This document shows positions 8,829 through 16,992 of a stretch of DNA of 64,000 nucleotides, piece after piece. Each line of letters begins with the position of its first letter. The first letter of the stretch is position 1. The stretch is from Prevotella sp. GTDB lineage: Bacteria; Bacteroidota; Bacteroidia; Bacteroidales; Bacteroidaceae. The translations under genes were made by a program, and so were the position numbers. The stretch lies in the NCBI GenBank assembly GCA_017410365.1, contig JAFQQY010000015.1:1-64000 (forward strand). The letters are read 5' to 3'. Under the pieces are notes generated by a model. That model was not told the origin of the DNA. It saw nothing but the letters and a program-made list of their open reading frames with translations, and searched no databases.

Positions 8829-10628
8829 TTATTCTTGACTCATGTCTGCAACCATTTTTCTATACATTCCATACATTCTCTGACGTGATATATACCCCTT
8901 GAAATGGTTCTCATTATCTAAAACAGGCAACCAATCGGCATGTGTTTTATCAAACTCTTTCATCACTTCAACCATTGGCGTATCATCTGTAAGAACAGCA
9001 GCCGGCTGAGTCATTAATTGATGAGCTTTGAAATGATGATACAATTCTGTTCTGAAAACTACATGGCGTATCTTTGTCAAATCAATTTCTCCTAGCAAGT
9101 TTCCTGCTGGGTCCAAAACTGGCATTACATTATTTTTGCTTCTGCTAATCTTATTGACTATCTTACCTAATTCTACATCTGGTTCGATTTCAATATAGTT
9201 GCGTTCTATCACGCTATCCAAACTCATCAGCGTAAGAACGGCATTATCCGTATGATGAGTTATAAGTTTGCCTTGCTTTGCCAAACGCATGCCATAAATG
9301 CTATGAGGTTCAAAGATTATTATTGTAAGATATGAACATACACTAACAATCATTAATGGCATAAACAAATCATAACCTCCAGTAATCTCTGCAATTAAAA
9401 ATATACCAGTCAATGGAGCATGCATAACGCCTGACATCACTCCAGCCATACCTAACAATGCAAAATTCTTCTCTGGCAAAGGAACACCTATTTGATACAT
9501 ATTCCATAATCTGGAGAACAGGAAACCTCCAAAACAACCAATAAAAAGACTTGGAGCAAATGTTCCACCACACCCTCCTCCTCCGTTTGTAGCAGATGTA
9601 GCAAAAACCTTTGTCAATAACACAAGTGCTAAGTACAAAATCAGAAAGTTGCCATTACCGGCAAACAGAGAATTATTTAGAATGGCATCAAAATCAGCAT
9701 CAGTTTTACCATTGAGCAACAAATTAATATCATGGTACCCTTCACCATAAAGCGAAGGAAACAGAAATATCAACAGACTCAACATACCACCACCAATAAC
9801 AAGTTTTATGTATGGACGGTCATTAAACTTGGCAAACAAATTCTCGCACATTGTCATTGAGCGTATAAAATACAGACTTATCAGTCCACAAGTAACACCC
9901 AACAAGATACTAGCAGGAACTCGTTCGACAACCCATGCACTTTCCAGTTCGAAAGTAAACATAGATGTCGAGCCTCTGAATATATATGTAAAACATGTTG
10001 CTGTAACACAAGATATTAGGACAGGGAGCAGAGAGGCCATTGTCAAATCTATCATCAGAACTTCCAATGTAAATACAAGACCTGCTATGGGAGCCTTAAA
10101 TATACCAGCTATTGCTCCAGCCGCTCCACAACCAACAAGCAAAAGCAAGGTCTTATTATCCATCTTGAAAAGTTTGCCAAGATTAGAACCTATCGCAGAG
10201 CCTGTTAGTACAATTGGAGCCTCGGCACCCACAGAACCACCAAAGCCAATCGTTATTGCTGAAGCAAAGACAGAAGACCAGCAATTATGTCCACGCAGTC
10301 TACTGTTTTTGCTGCTTATTGCATATAAAATCCTAGTTATTCCATGACTGATATTATCCTTTACTATATATCTTACGAAAAGAGAAGTAAGGAATATACC
10401 AACCACAGGATATACCAAATAGAGCCAGTTTGCTGCATGTTCATCAAAAGAACCTGTAAGCAATGCCACAATCTGATTTATCATTCCATGAAGAACAAAA
10501 GCTGCAACAGCAGCAAAGAATCCAACCATAAAGGCGAGCATCAATATAAATGTCCGCTCACTGATATGTTCCTCACGCAGTTTCAGAAGTTTATCAAACC
10601 AGCCTATGTTTTCCTTATCTATTTCCAA
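8829..10628 (-). CDS. ClC-type chloride channel/antiporter with CBS domains
   Basis: The 599-residue membrane protein carries the ClC selectivity motifs GSVGAEAP (with the gating glutamate) and GGGGCGGTFAPSLFIGC, and about ten to twelve hydrophobic segments up to about residue 420. Two CBS domains follow (about 450-590), typical adenosine nucleotide sensors. Such proteins exchange chloride for protons or conduct chloride, often for acid tolerance. It is 5 bp downstream of the tsaC-like gene and touches fmt, so it belongs to a housekeeping operon. Confidence 0.93.
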   Translation of the reverse strand: MEIDKENIGWFDKLLKLREEHISERTFILMLAFMVGFFAAVAAFVLHGMINQIVALLTGSFDEHAANWLYLVYPVVGIFLTSLFVRYIVKDNISHGITRILYAISSKNSRLRGHNCWSSVFASAITIGFGGSVGAEAPIVLTGSAIGSNLGKLFKMDNKTLLLLVGCGAAGAIAGIFKAPIAGLVFTLEVLMIDLTMASLLPVLISCVTATCFTYIFRGSTSMFTFELESAWVVERVPASILLGVTCGLISLYFIRSMTMCENLFAKFNDRPYIKLVIGGGMLSLLIFLFPSLYGEGYHDINLLLNGKTDADFDAILNNSLFAGNGNFLILYLALVLLTKVFATSATNGGGGCGGTFAPSLFIGCFGGFLFSRLWNMYQIGVPLPEKNFALLGMAGVMSGVMHAPLTGIFLIAEITGGYDLFMPLMIVSVCSYLTIIIFEPHSIYGMRLAKQGKLITHHTDNAVLTLMSLDSVIERNYIEIEPDVELGKIVNKISRSKNNVMPVLDPAGNLLGEIDLTKIRHVVFRTELYHHFKAHQLMTQPAAVLTDDTPMVEVMKEFDKTHADWLPVLDNENHFKGYISRQRMYGMYRKMVADMSQE

Positions 10629-10633
10629 CAGTA

Positions 10634-11203
10634 TTACTTTCTTATGATCTGTACTTCCCCATTTTTCCTTAATCTGATGATTGCTGATGGTTTATGAGGT
10701 TTATGTTCTTGCCTTCTTGTCCAACAGACATAATCTACAGAATCGATTATCTCTTGCGGAATATCACAATAGTTCTGGGCTGTAGGTTCTCCTGAAATAT
10801 TTGCTGAAGTAGAAACTATGGCCTTTTGAAATCTATAACAGAGTTCCTTAGAGAATTCCTCTTTAGTAATCCTTATTGCAATACTTCCATCTTCTGCCAC
10901 AAGATTGGGGGCTAAGTTTGTGGCATCGTCGAGAATTATCGTTGTAGGATCTTCTGCGCAATCAAACAATTGCCATGCTACATCCGGAACGTTGCGAACA
11001 TATCTCTGAAGGCGATTATCACTATCAACCAAACATATCATTGCCTTAGAATCCTCACGACGCTTTATTTCATATATTCTGGCCACAGCCTTCTCATTAG
11101 TCGCATCACATCCTATTCCCCAAACCGTATCTGTAGGATAGAGTATCACCCCACCCTTTCTCATTACTTCAACAGCATTCTTTATATCATCCTCACGTTT
11201 CAT
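10634..11203 (-). CDS. Threonylcarbamoyl-AMP synthase (Sua5/YciO/YrdC family)
   Basis: A 189-residue YrdC-fold protein predicted to make threonylcarbamoyl-AMP from threonine, bicarbonate and ATP for tRNA t6A modification. The motif GGVILYPTDTVWGIGCDA and the basic stretch IKRREDSKAM match the family, as does IVSTSANISGEPT. It is the single-domain form without the Sua5 C-terminal domain. YciO-type paralogs have uncertain activity, so the exact role is inferred. Spacing is 5 bp on both sides (prfC and the ClC gene). Confidence 0.9.
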   Translation of the reverse strand: MKREDDIKNAVEVMRKGGVILYPTDTVWGIGCDATNEKAVARIYEIKRREDSKAMICLVDSDNRLQRYVRNVPDVAWQLFDCAEDPTTIILDDATNLAPNLVAEDGSIAIRITKEEFSKELCYRFQKAIVSTSANISGEPTAQNYCDIPQEIIDSVDYVCWTRRQEHKPHKPSAIIRLRKNGEVQIIRK

Positions 11204-11208
11204 AAGAA

Positions 11209-12777
11209 TCAGAATTCACTAGTGAAATGGAACTTAATATTCTTAAAGTCTTCTTGTGCCATGCTAAGCACGTATCCACTATCAGCAAGAAAGACATCAC
11301 GTCCCTCCTTGTCCTTTGCCATGTACTGATACTTGCGTTTTTTGAAGTTTTCTAATTCAGCTTCATTATCGCTTTCTATCCAACAAGCCTTATAAAGATG
11401 CACAGGTTCCCAACGGCACTTTGCATTATACTCATTCTCAAGACGATACTGAATAACTTCAAACTGCAGTTGGCCTACTGTTCCTATAATTTTTCTACCA
11501 TTAAACTGGTTGACAAACAGCTGTGCCACACCCTCATCCATCAATTGGTCAATACCTTTAGCTAACTGCTTTGACTTCATAGGATCTGCATTTTCAATAT
11601 ATTTAAACATTTCCGGAGAGAAACTTGGCAATCCCCTAAAATGTAGTTTCTCACCTTCAGTGAGTGTATCTCCAATTTTAAAGGTGCCATTATCCGGCAA
11701 ACCGATTATATCTCCAGCCCACGCCTCATCTACTGTTGTTTTTCGCTGAGCCATAAACTGCGTAGGAGACGAAAAGCGCATAGATTTATCATGACGTACA
11801 TGATAATATGGAGTGTTACGTGAGAATTTTCCGGAACAAACCTTACAAAAAGCGATACAAGAACGATGATTGGGGTCTATATTGGCTGTTATTTTGAATA
11901 TAAAGCCTGTAAACTTCTGTTCATCTGGTTGCACATCGCGCTCTTCAGCCTTGACTGGACGTGGACATGGTGCTATTTCTACAAATGTATTCAACAGTTC
12001 CTCTACTCCGAAATTGTTAAGAGCAGACCCGAAAAATACCGGTGCCAATCCTCCTTTGAGGTAATCATCAACATCAAATTCTGGATATACACCTTCTATC
12101 AGTTCCAATTCATTGCGAAGTTTCTCTGCCAATTGCGAACCAATATGATTGTCCAGTTCTTCCGTATTGATATCAACTTCAACTTTTTCCGCAACCACCT
12201 GCTTAGAAGGTTGAAAGAGGTTAAGGTTGTTTTCATATATATTATATACACCCTTAAATCTGACACCACTTTCTATTGGCCAAGTAAGCGGTCTTACCTG
12301 AATCGCCAGTTCCTCCTCCAGTTCGTCAAGCAAGTCAAACGGGTCTTTTGCCTCACGGTCCATCTTATTAACGAAGATGATAACAGGTGTATTGCGCATT
12401 CTGCACACTTCCATCAATTTGCGTGTCTGGGTCTCAACACCTTTTGCTCCATCTACTACTATAATTACAGAGTCAACCGCAGTGAGTGTACGATAGGTAT
12501 CCTCAGCAAAGTCTTGGTGACCAGGTGTGTCAAGGATATTAATCTTATAGTCGTGATAGTCAAACTCCATAACGGATGTTGTTACAGAGATACCGCGCTG
12601 TTTCTCTATATCCATCCAGTCAGACGTTGCTGTCTTTTTGATTTTGTTGCTTTTAACTGCACCAGCCACCTGTATCTGCCCACCAAAAAGCAAGAGTTTT
12701 TCAGTAAGTGAAGTCTTACCGGCGTCTGGATGCGCGATAATGGCAAACGTTCTTCTTCTTTCTATTTCTTGATTCAT
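11209..12777 (-). CDS. prfC: Peptide chain release factor 3
   Basis: A translational GTPase that recycles RF1/RF2 from the ribosome. G1 is [16 protein letters not shown]3 is DTPGHQDF and G4 is NKMDR. After the G domain come the elongation-factor-like domain 2 and the RF3-specific C-terminal domain from about residue 385 ([21 protein letters not shown] is a family signature region). The 522 residues are full length. It sits between rfbD (30 bp) and the tsaC-like gene (5 bp) in the minus-strand operon. Confidence 0.95.
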   Translation of the reverse strand: MNQEIERRRTFAIIAHPDAGKTSLTEKLLLFGGQIQVAGAVKSNKIKKTATSDWMDIEKQRGISVTTSVMEFDYHDYKINILDTPGHQDFAEDTYRTLTAVDSVIIVVDGAKGVETQTRKLMEVCRMRNTPVIIFVNKMDREAKDPFDLLDELEEELAIQVRPLTWPIESGVRFKGVYNIYENNLNLFQPSKQVVAEKVEVDINTEELDNHIGSQLAEKLRNELELIEGVYPEFDVDDYLKGGLAPVFFGSALNNFGVEELLNTFVEIAPCPRPVKAEERDVQPDEQKFTGFIFKITANIDPNHRSCIAFCKVCSGKFSRNTPYYHVRHDKSMRFSSPTQFMAQRKTTVDEAWAGDIIGLPDNGTFKIGDTLTEGEKLHFRGLPSFSPEMFKYIENADPMKSKQLAKGIDQLMDEGVAQLFVNQFNGRKIIGTVGQLQFEVIQYRLENEYNAKCRWEPVHLYKACWIESDNEAELENFKKRKYQYMAKDKEGRDVFLADSGYVLSMAQEDFKNIKFHFTSEF

Positions 12778-12807
12778 AAAACAAATATTATCCTGATTGC
12801 GAACACT

Positions 12808-13659
12808 TTATACTAAGCTATCAACGCATTCCTTAAGCGAATCCTCCCAATATGGAATATTCAACGAATAAGTTTGCTTTATCTTTGTCTTGTCTAACAC
12901 GCTATATGCCGGACGATTAGCAGGTGTTGGATATTCCGAAGTGTGCAATGGTTTCACATTGCAAGTAGTGATGCCTGCCAAACGATGAATCGCTTTGGTA
13001 AAGTCGTACCAACTTGTCACTCCTTCGTTTGAGAAATGATATACACCAGATACGATTCCTTGATTAATGGCAGTCATAATTGCAATAGCAAGATCCCTAG
13101 CATAGGTTGGAGTACCTATTTGATCGAAAATTACACCCAGTTCTGGTTTCTCCTTACCCAATCGAATCATTGTCTTCACAAAATTATTTCCAAATGTACT
13201 GTATAGCCAAGCTGTACGTATAATCATATATTTTTTACAGAACTTGCTCACCCCCAATTCACCTGCGAGTTTTGTACTACCATAAACACTATCTGGAGCA
13301 GGAGTATCTGTTTCTACGTATGGAGTGTGATGTGTTCCATCAAATACATAATCTGTAGACACCTGAATTATCCATCCATTACGCTTTTCAACAGCTGCTG
13401 CCAAATAGGCAGGAGCTAAGGTATTGAGCGAAGTGCACAGTTCCTTGTCTGTCTCGGCTTTGTCTACTGCTGTATATGCTGCACAATTGACAATACCATC
13501 TATTGCATTGCGATTTACAAAATCATTGATAGCCAACTGATTGGTAATATCCAATTCGGCAACATCAGTATTAAAGAAAGTATGCTGAGGATAGTTTTTC
13601 TCCAGCAATTGCATTTCGTTCCCCAACTGCCCGTTACAGCCTGTAATAAGTATATTCAT
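12808..13659 (-). CDS. rfbD: dTDP-4-dehydrorhamnose reductase
   Basis: Last enzyme of dTDP-L-rhamnose synthesis. The NAD(P)-binding motif GCNGQLGNEM opens the protein. VNCAAYTAVDKAE, STDYVFDGT and the catalytic Tyr/Lys pair in VYGSTKLAGE follow. The 283 residues fit the short-chain extended family. It is 11 bp from the DUF4924 gene upstream. Its partner rfbA lies at the left end of the window. Confidence 0.95.
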   Translation of the reverse strand: MNILITGCNGQLGNEMQLLEKNYPQHTFFNTDVAELDITNQLAINDFVNRNAIDGIVNCAAYTAVDKAETDKELCTSLNTLAPAYLAAAVEKRNGWIIQVSTDYVFDGTHHTPYVETDTPAPDSVYGSTKLAGELGVSKFCKKYMIIRTAWLYSTFGNNFVKTMIRLGKEKPELGVIFDQIGTPTYARDLAIAIMTAINQGIVSGVYHFSNEGVTSWYDFTKAIHRLAGITTCNVKPLHTSEYPTPANRPAYSVLDKTKIKQTYSLNIPYWEDSLKECVDSLV

Positions 13660-13670
13660 AAAAATAATAT

Positions 13671-14216
13671 TTAATCAAATTCTAGCGGTTCTTCTTTGTC
13701 TTTGAAATAATAATCGTTAAGCATGCCTATCAGAGTTGTTATTTCCTTTAATGCATGCTCAGTGTTAGTGCTGATGCTTTTCTTCTGCAATCTCAGCATC
13801 ATCATACCGTAAAGAGAGTTGAAACAGGTCTCAATTTCACTTTGTTCCTTATTGGCTCCTCTGTTGCGCAATTCAACAATAAATGGAAGCACTTTATAGT
13901 ATTCGGAACTATAAAAGGGGAATTTTGAACTCCTCAGCAGTTGGCCATGCAGTTCTTCCAATTGCTGCATGGTAATCTTGACAATCTGCAGATGCCCTGT
14001 TTCACGACATCCTTCCTGGTTCATCATCGTAATGAGATTGCCATACCAGTCAGTCATCTCTTCTTTTTCTTCCTCGTTATAGTCAAACTTATCTATGTAA
14101 TCACGTCTTATTCTCGACAATGAGCATCCGAAAGCCCTAATTGTATCTTCTACTTGCCACATATAAAGCAAGTATTCGGCTATGTTCTTCTTTCTTAATT
14201 GCTGCGAAATAAACAT
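13671..14216 (-). CDS. DUF4924 family protein
   Basis: A 181-residue, mostly helical cytoplasmic protein with no signal peptide or membrane segment. The start reads MFISQQLRKKNIAEYLLYMWQ, which I associate with the Bacteroidota-only DUF4924 family often found beside rfbD. Charged helices and no catalytic motif are visible. It is packed between the lysE-like gene (9 bp) and rfbD (11 bp). Function is unknown. Confidence 0.75.
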   Translation of the reverse strand: MFISQQLRKKNIAEYLLYMWQVEDTIRAFGCSLSRIRRDYIDKFDYNEEEKEEMTDWYGNLITMMNQEGCRETGHLQIVKITMQQLEELHGQLLRSSKFPFYSSEYYKVLPFIVELRNRGANKEQSEIETCFNSLYGMMMLRLQKKSISTNTEHALKEITTLIGMLNDYYFKDKEEPLEFD

Positions 14217-14225
14217 ATTTCAATA

Positions 14226-14894
14226 TTAGAAAAATCTGTACAAATTGGTTATAGTACCGAATAGCATAATGACAGAACATATCATTACTACCGCTCCTAT
14301 CACCTGATTGATTATCTTGATACCGTTTTGGTCAAACTTTCCTCCTATTTTATCAATAAGCCATGACAAGCCGAACCACCATAACAAAGCACCAGCAAAA
14401 ATGCTCAGCAAGCCGACAGCCATTTCAAAGGGATGGTCGGGAAGTACAAAGGCAAATTGTGCATAACAAGCCAAAAACAGAAAAATTATTAACGGATTTG
14501 ACAACGTCACGAAAAAGGCAGTTATTCCATTATGCACCAAAGAACCTTTCTTATTACCTGCCTTTCTGATATTCTTAGTTGGGTCTGTGCGATAGGTGTA
14601 CAAACCAAATGCCAACAACATTAGACTTCCTACTATCTGCAAATAAAACTTGTTCTGCTGATTACTTATAAAATCCATTACAAGCCCCATACCCAAGGCA
14701 CTGAAAACGGCATAGATTATATCGCTGAAAGCTGCACCAATTCCTGTAGCAAACCCATACCAACGACCTTTATTCAAAGTACGCTGTACGCACAAAACAC
14801 CTATAGGCCCCATTGGAGCTGATGCTATTATGCCTATTAACATGCCTTTGAATATGAAATTCAATATATCTATTTGTAATGGAAACTGTATCAC
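14226..14894 (-). CDS. LysE-family transporter
   Basis: An inner-membrane exporter of the LysE/RhtB type with about six hydrophobic segments. Near the N-terminus it has GIIASAPMGPIGVLCVQR, the family signature, and a conserved NP in TLSNPLIIFLF. The substrate is unknown; relatives export amino acids. The frame is open to 15110, but that would overlap the divergent ROK gene and its promoter. The most likely start is a GTG at 14894 or a TTG about 30 bases further downstream, so the N-terminus is uncertain by 10-20 residues. It is the first gene of the minus-strand operon. Confidence 0.8.
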   Translation of the reverse strand: MIQFPLQIDILNFIFKGMLIGIIASAPMGPIGVLCVQRTLNKGRWYGFATGIGAAFSDIIYAVFSALGMGLVMDFISNQQNKFYLQIVGSLMLLAFGLYTYRTDPTKNIRKAGNKKGSLVHNGITAFFVTLSNPLIIFLFLACYAQFAFVLPDHPFEMAVGLLSIFAGALLWWFGLSWLIDKIGGKFDQNGIKIINQVIGAVVMICSVIMLFGTITNLYRFF

Positions 14895-14947
14895 GACTGC
14901 AAAATTGCTAAAATTAAACGAAATACACAAGTTTTTAAACCTAAATC

Positions 14948-14978
14948 TTTGCCCAATCATTGTTTTTTCATAACTTTG
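14948..14978 (+). promoter_or_regulatory. Bacteroidota promoter for the ROK kinase
   Basis: TTTG at 14948-14951 and TAACTTTG at 14971-14978 are separated by exactly 19 nt, a full match to the -33/-7 consensus. The start codon lies 41 nt further on. Confidence 0.85.
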
Positions 14979-15018
14979 CCACACTAAAAATGCAATGACT
15001 AATTTTAAAACTTGAACT

Positions 15019-15993
15019 ATGAACACACCAAATACGGACAAACCATACGTTATCGGACTCGATTTAGGGGGAACAAATTCTGTTTTCGGTATTGTTGACA
15101 GACGTGGCAATATAGTTGCATCTACCTCAATGAAGACTCAAGGTTTCTACGATGCAGACAAATATGTAAATGCCAGTTTGCAGGCTTTAAAGGGTATTAT
15201 CGATAAGGTTGGTGGCATCGACAAGATAAAGGCTATGGGCATAGGAGCTCCAAATGCAAATTATTATACCGGTTCGATAGAAAACGCACCTAATCTCGCT
15301 TGGGCAAAGGGAGTTGTTCCTTTGGCAAAGATGTTCAGCGACGCTCTTGGCATTCCTGCTGCTATGACCAACGATGCCAATGCTGCAGCAATAGGCGAAA
15401 TGAAATATGGAGTTGCTCAAGGAATGAAGAATTTCATTGTCATTACGCTTGGCACTGGAGTAGGTTCAGGCATCGTTGTCAACGGCCAGTTGCTGTATGG
15501 TAGCGATGGATTTGCCGGTGAGCTTGGCCATGTAACTATGGTAAGAGAGGATGGTCGCTCATGCGGTTGCGGACGAAAAGGATGCCTTGAGGCATATTGT
15601 TCGGCAACAGGTGTGGCTCGTACTGCACGCGAAGTGCTTGAGAATTCAAATCGCCCATCATTGTTGCGTGAACTTGATGCTGATAAAATAACTTCACTCG
15701 ACGTTAGTATTGCAGCAGGAAAGGGTGACGAACTTGCTAACGAGATATTCAGATTCACAGGAAAGATGCTTGGTGAGGCTTGCGCTGACTTCGCTGCTTT
15801 TTCAAGTCCCGAGGCTTTTATTTTCTTTGGCGGATTGATTAAGGCTGGCGATCTGATTATGAATCCGATAAAAGAGGCATACGATTCTCATGTCATGCCT
15901 ATCTTCAAAGGTAAGGCACAGTTCCTCGTAAGCGGCCTCGACGGTGCTGGAGCTGCAGTTCTAGGCGCTTCTGCATTGGGTTGGGACATATAA
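15019..15993 (+). CDS. ROK-family sugar kinase (glucokinase type)
   Basis: A 324-residue cytoplasmic kinase. The ATP motif GLDLGGTNSVFGIVD lies at residues 14-28. The substrate/catalytic region contains NDANAAAIGE and LGTGVGSGIV. The ROK zinc motif reads CGCGRKGCLEAYCS, with an upstream His in GELGHV. No DNA-binding N-terminal domain is present, so it is a kinase and not a NagC-type repressor. Glucose is the most likely substrate by family. It has its own promoter and is transcribed away from the lysE-like operon. Confidence 0.9.
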   Translation: MNTPNTDKPYVIGLDLGGTNSVFGIVDRRGNIVASTSMKTQGFYDADKYVNASLQALKGIIDKVGGIDKIKAMGIGAPNANYYTGSIENAPNLAWAKGVVPLAKMFSDALGIPAAMTNDANAAAIGEMKYGVAQGMKNFIVITLGTGVGSGIVVNGQLLYGSDGFAGELGHVTMVREDGRSCGCGRKGCLEAYCSATGVARTAREVLENSNRPSLLRELDADKITSLDVSIAAGKGDELANEIFRFTGKMLGEACADFAAFSSPEAFIFFGGLIKAGDLIMNPIKEAYDSHVMPIFKGKAQFLVSGLDGAGAAVLGASALGWDI

Positions 15994-16037
15994 AAGGGTG
16001 CATATCCCACTTGTTCTTTTGCAATACAAAACATTTG

Positions 16038-16070
16038 TACAATCATTACATGCGACGTGTAATGGTTGTA
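16038..16070. repeat. 13-bp inverted repeat (hairpin)
   Basis: TACAATCATTACA pairs with TGTAATGGTTGTA (one G.U in RNA) around a 7-nt loop, 45 bp after the ROK stop codon. No T-run follows, so it is not a standard intrinsic terminator on either strand. Confidence 0.7.
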
Positions 16071-16125
16071 TTAGTTGCCTGTACCTGTTGTAAGTACAAA
16101 ACAATCCGCTTTTACGAAAAAAATA

Positions 16126-16152
16126 GAGGTTGGTGCAGGACGCTCCAACCTC
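16126..16152 (-). terminator. Candidate terminator for the thioesterase gene
   Basis: GAGGTTGG and CCAACCTC form a perfect 8-bp stem with an 11-nt loop. On the minus strand it is followed by a T-run (CTATTTTTTTCG), about 145 nt past the thioesterase stop. Confidence 0.65.
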
Positions 16153-16297
16153 AAAAATATAATGTAATAAGATCATCAACAAGTGGATGCAACTTATTGG
16201 TTGCAAATATATGACATATTATTATTAAAAACAAATTATTTATGTTAAATTTTAGTCTTTTTGTGAAAATACTATGATAATGTCACAAAAGAATCAT

Positions 16298-16711
16298 TTA
16301 CATTAGACCATCTATGGGTAATTCCGCCTCTTTCCGATATGCCAGTCCCGTTACATGACACAATAACTCTCCTTGAGCATTCGTTATCTTAACTTCCACT
16401 GCCGGTATCCTTCGGTGGTCATACACTTCAAATGCCTCTGCTATAAGAACTTCACCCAGTCTTGCACTCTTCAAATACATAATATTGTTCTGTATTCCGA
16501 AAGTGAGGCATCCCCTACTGTTCATCACAGCCGCCAAAGCCAAATCTGCCAAAGTAAACAATGCACCGCCTTGACATACACCACCTGCATTTAAATGGCA
16601 GTCGGCAACAGTCATTGTGGCTTTTGAATAACCACCACGAATCTCTACCAGCTTGCAACCTATGTTTTTGGCAAACAGATCTTTCTCATTCAAAAAGTCT
16701 ATCAATTTCAT
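16298..16711 (-). CDS. PaaI-like hotdog-fold thioesterase
   Basis: A 137-residue single hotdog domain. The helix and active-site stretch HLNAGGVCQGGALFTLADLALAA contains the conserved Gly-Gly and Asp of the PaaI/4HBT family. Such enzymes hydrolyse acyl-CoA thioesters in the cytoplasm; the substrate here is unknown. It is a single gene with its own promoter just upstream and a candidate terminator downstream. Confidence 0.87.
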   Translation of the reverse strand: MKLIDFLNEKDLFAKNIGCKLVEIRGGYSKATMTVADCHLNAGGVCQGGALFTLADLALAAVMNSRGCLTFGIQNNIMYLKSARLGEVLIAEAFEVYDHRRIPAVEVKITNAQGELLCHVTGLAYRKEAELPIDGLM

Positions 16712-16733
16712 TGTTCCAGAATAAATTAGAATG

Positions 16734-16763
16734 CAAAAGTAATCTATTTTTTACAATCACAAA
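16734..16763 (-). promoter_or_regulatory. Promoter for the thioesterase gene
   Basis: Minus strand: TTTG at 16763-16760, an 18-nt spacer, then TACTTTTG at 16741-16734. The start codon is 22 nt downstream. Confidence 0.7.
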
Positions 16764-16912
16764 GTCTACAAGATGCTTATTTTTTGAAATAATAGGTAAA
16801 AAAACTGGTATTATATTTAATTATCATTCACGAAAGTTGACAAATTGACAAATTTACACTAACAGCCAAATAAAATATCATAAAACAGAAGCATTTTTAA
16901 TTTAATAATTAT

Positions 16913-16920
16913 TATCTTTG
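16913..16920 (+). promoter_or_regulatory. -7 element for the GH28-GH105 fusion gene
   Basis: TATCTTTG matches TAnnTTTG; no clear -33 TTTG is seen. A leader of about 65 nt would follow. This marks the left end of the pectin locus. Confidence 0.6.
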
Positions 16921-16992
16921 CACAAAATATGGCTAAAACAGACACATATTATTACCGACGAACAACTAAAAATATATAATTAATTATAACTT

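Larger units (their letters stand above)
15994..16297. other. Intergenic region with several hairpins
   Basis: Two overlapping ORFs of about 80 codons lie antiparallel here and neither looks coding. The stretch is rich in inverted repeats. A 13-bp stem runs 16038-16050/16058-16070 around the loop TGCGACG. An 8-bp stem lies at 16126-16152. TGCAAC and GTTGCA pair near 16194-16206. It may hold terminators for the two converging genes or a small RNA. Confidence 0.5.

Noticed and set aside
11866-12711. 281-codon plus-strand frame inside prfC
   Set aside because: It is antisense to intact RF3, rich in Cys, Tyr and Phe, and has no recognisable domain.
14895-15110. N-terminal extension of the LysE-like frame to a 294-residue protein
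   Set aside because: It would overlap the divergent ROK gene and its consensus promoter, and the added residues do not look like a LysE protein; the family starts near the GTG/TTG codons around 14894-14865.
15961-16214. Two overlapping antiparallel ORFs of about 80 codons after the ROK gene
   Set aside because: They overlap each other on opposite strands and coincide with inverted repeats; neither has a plausible start region or family.
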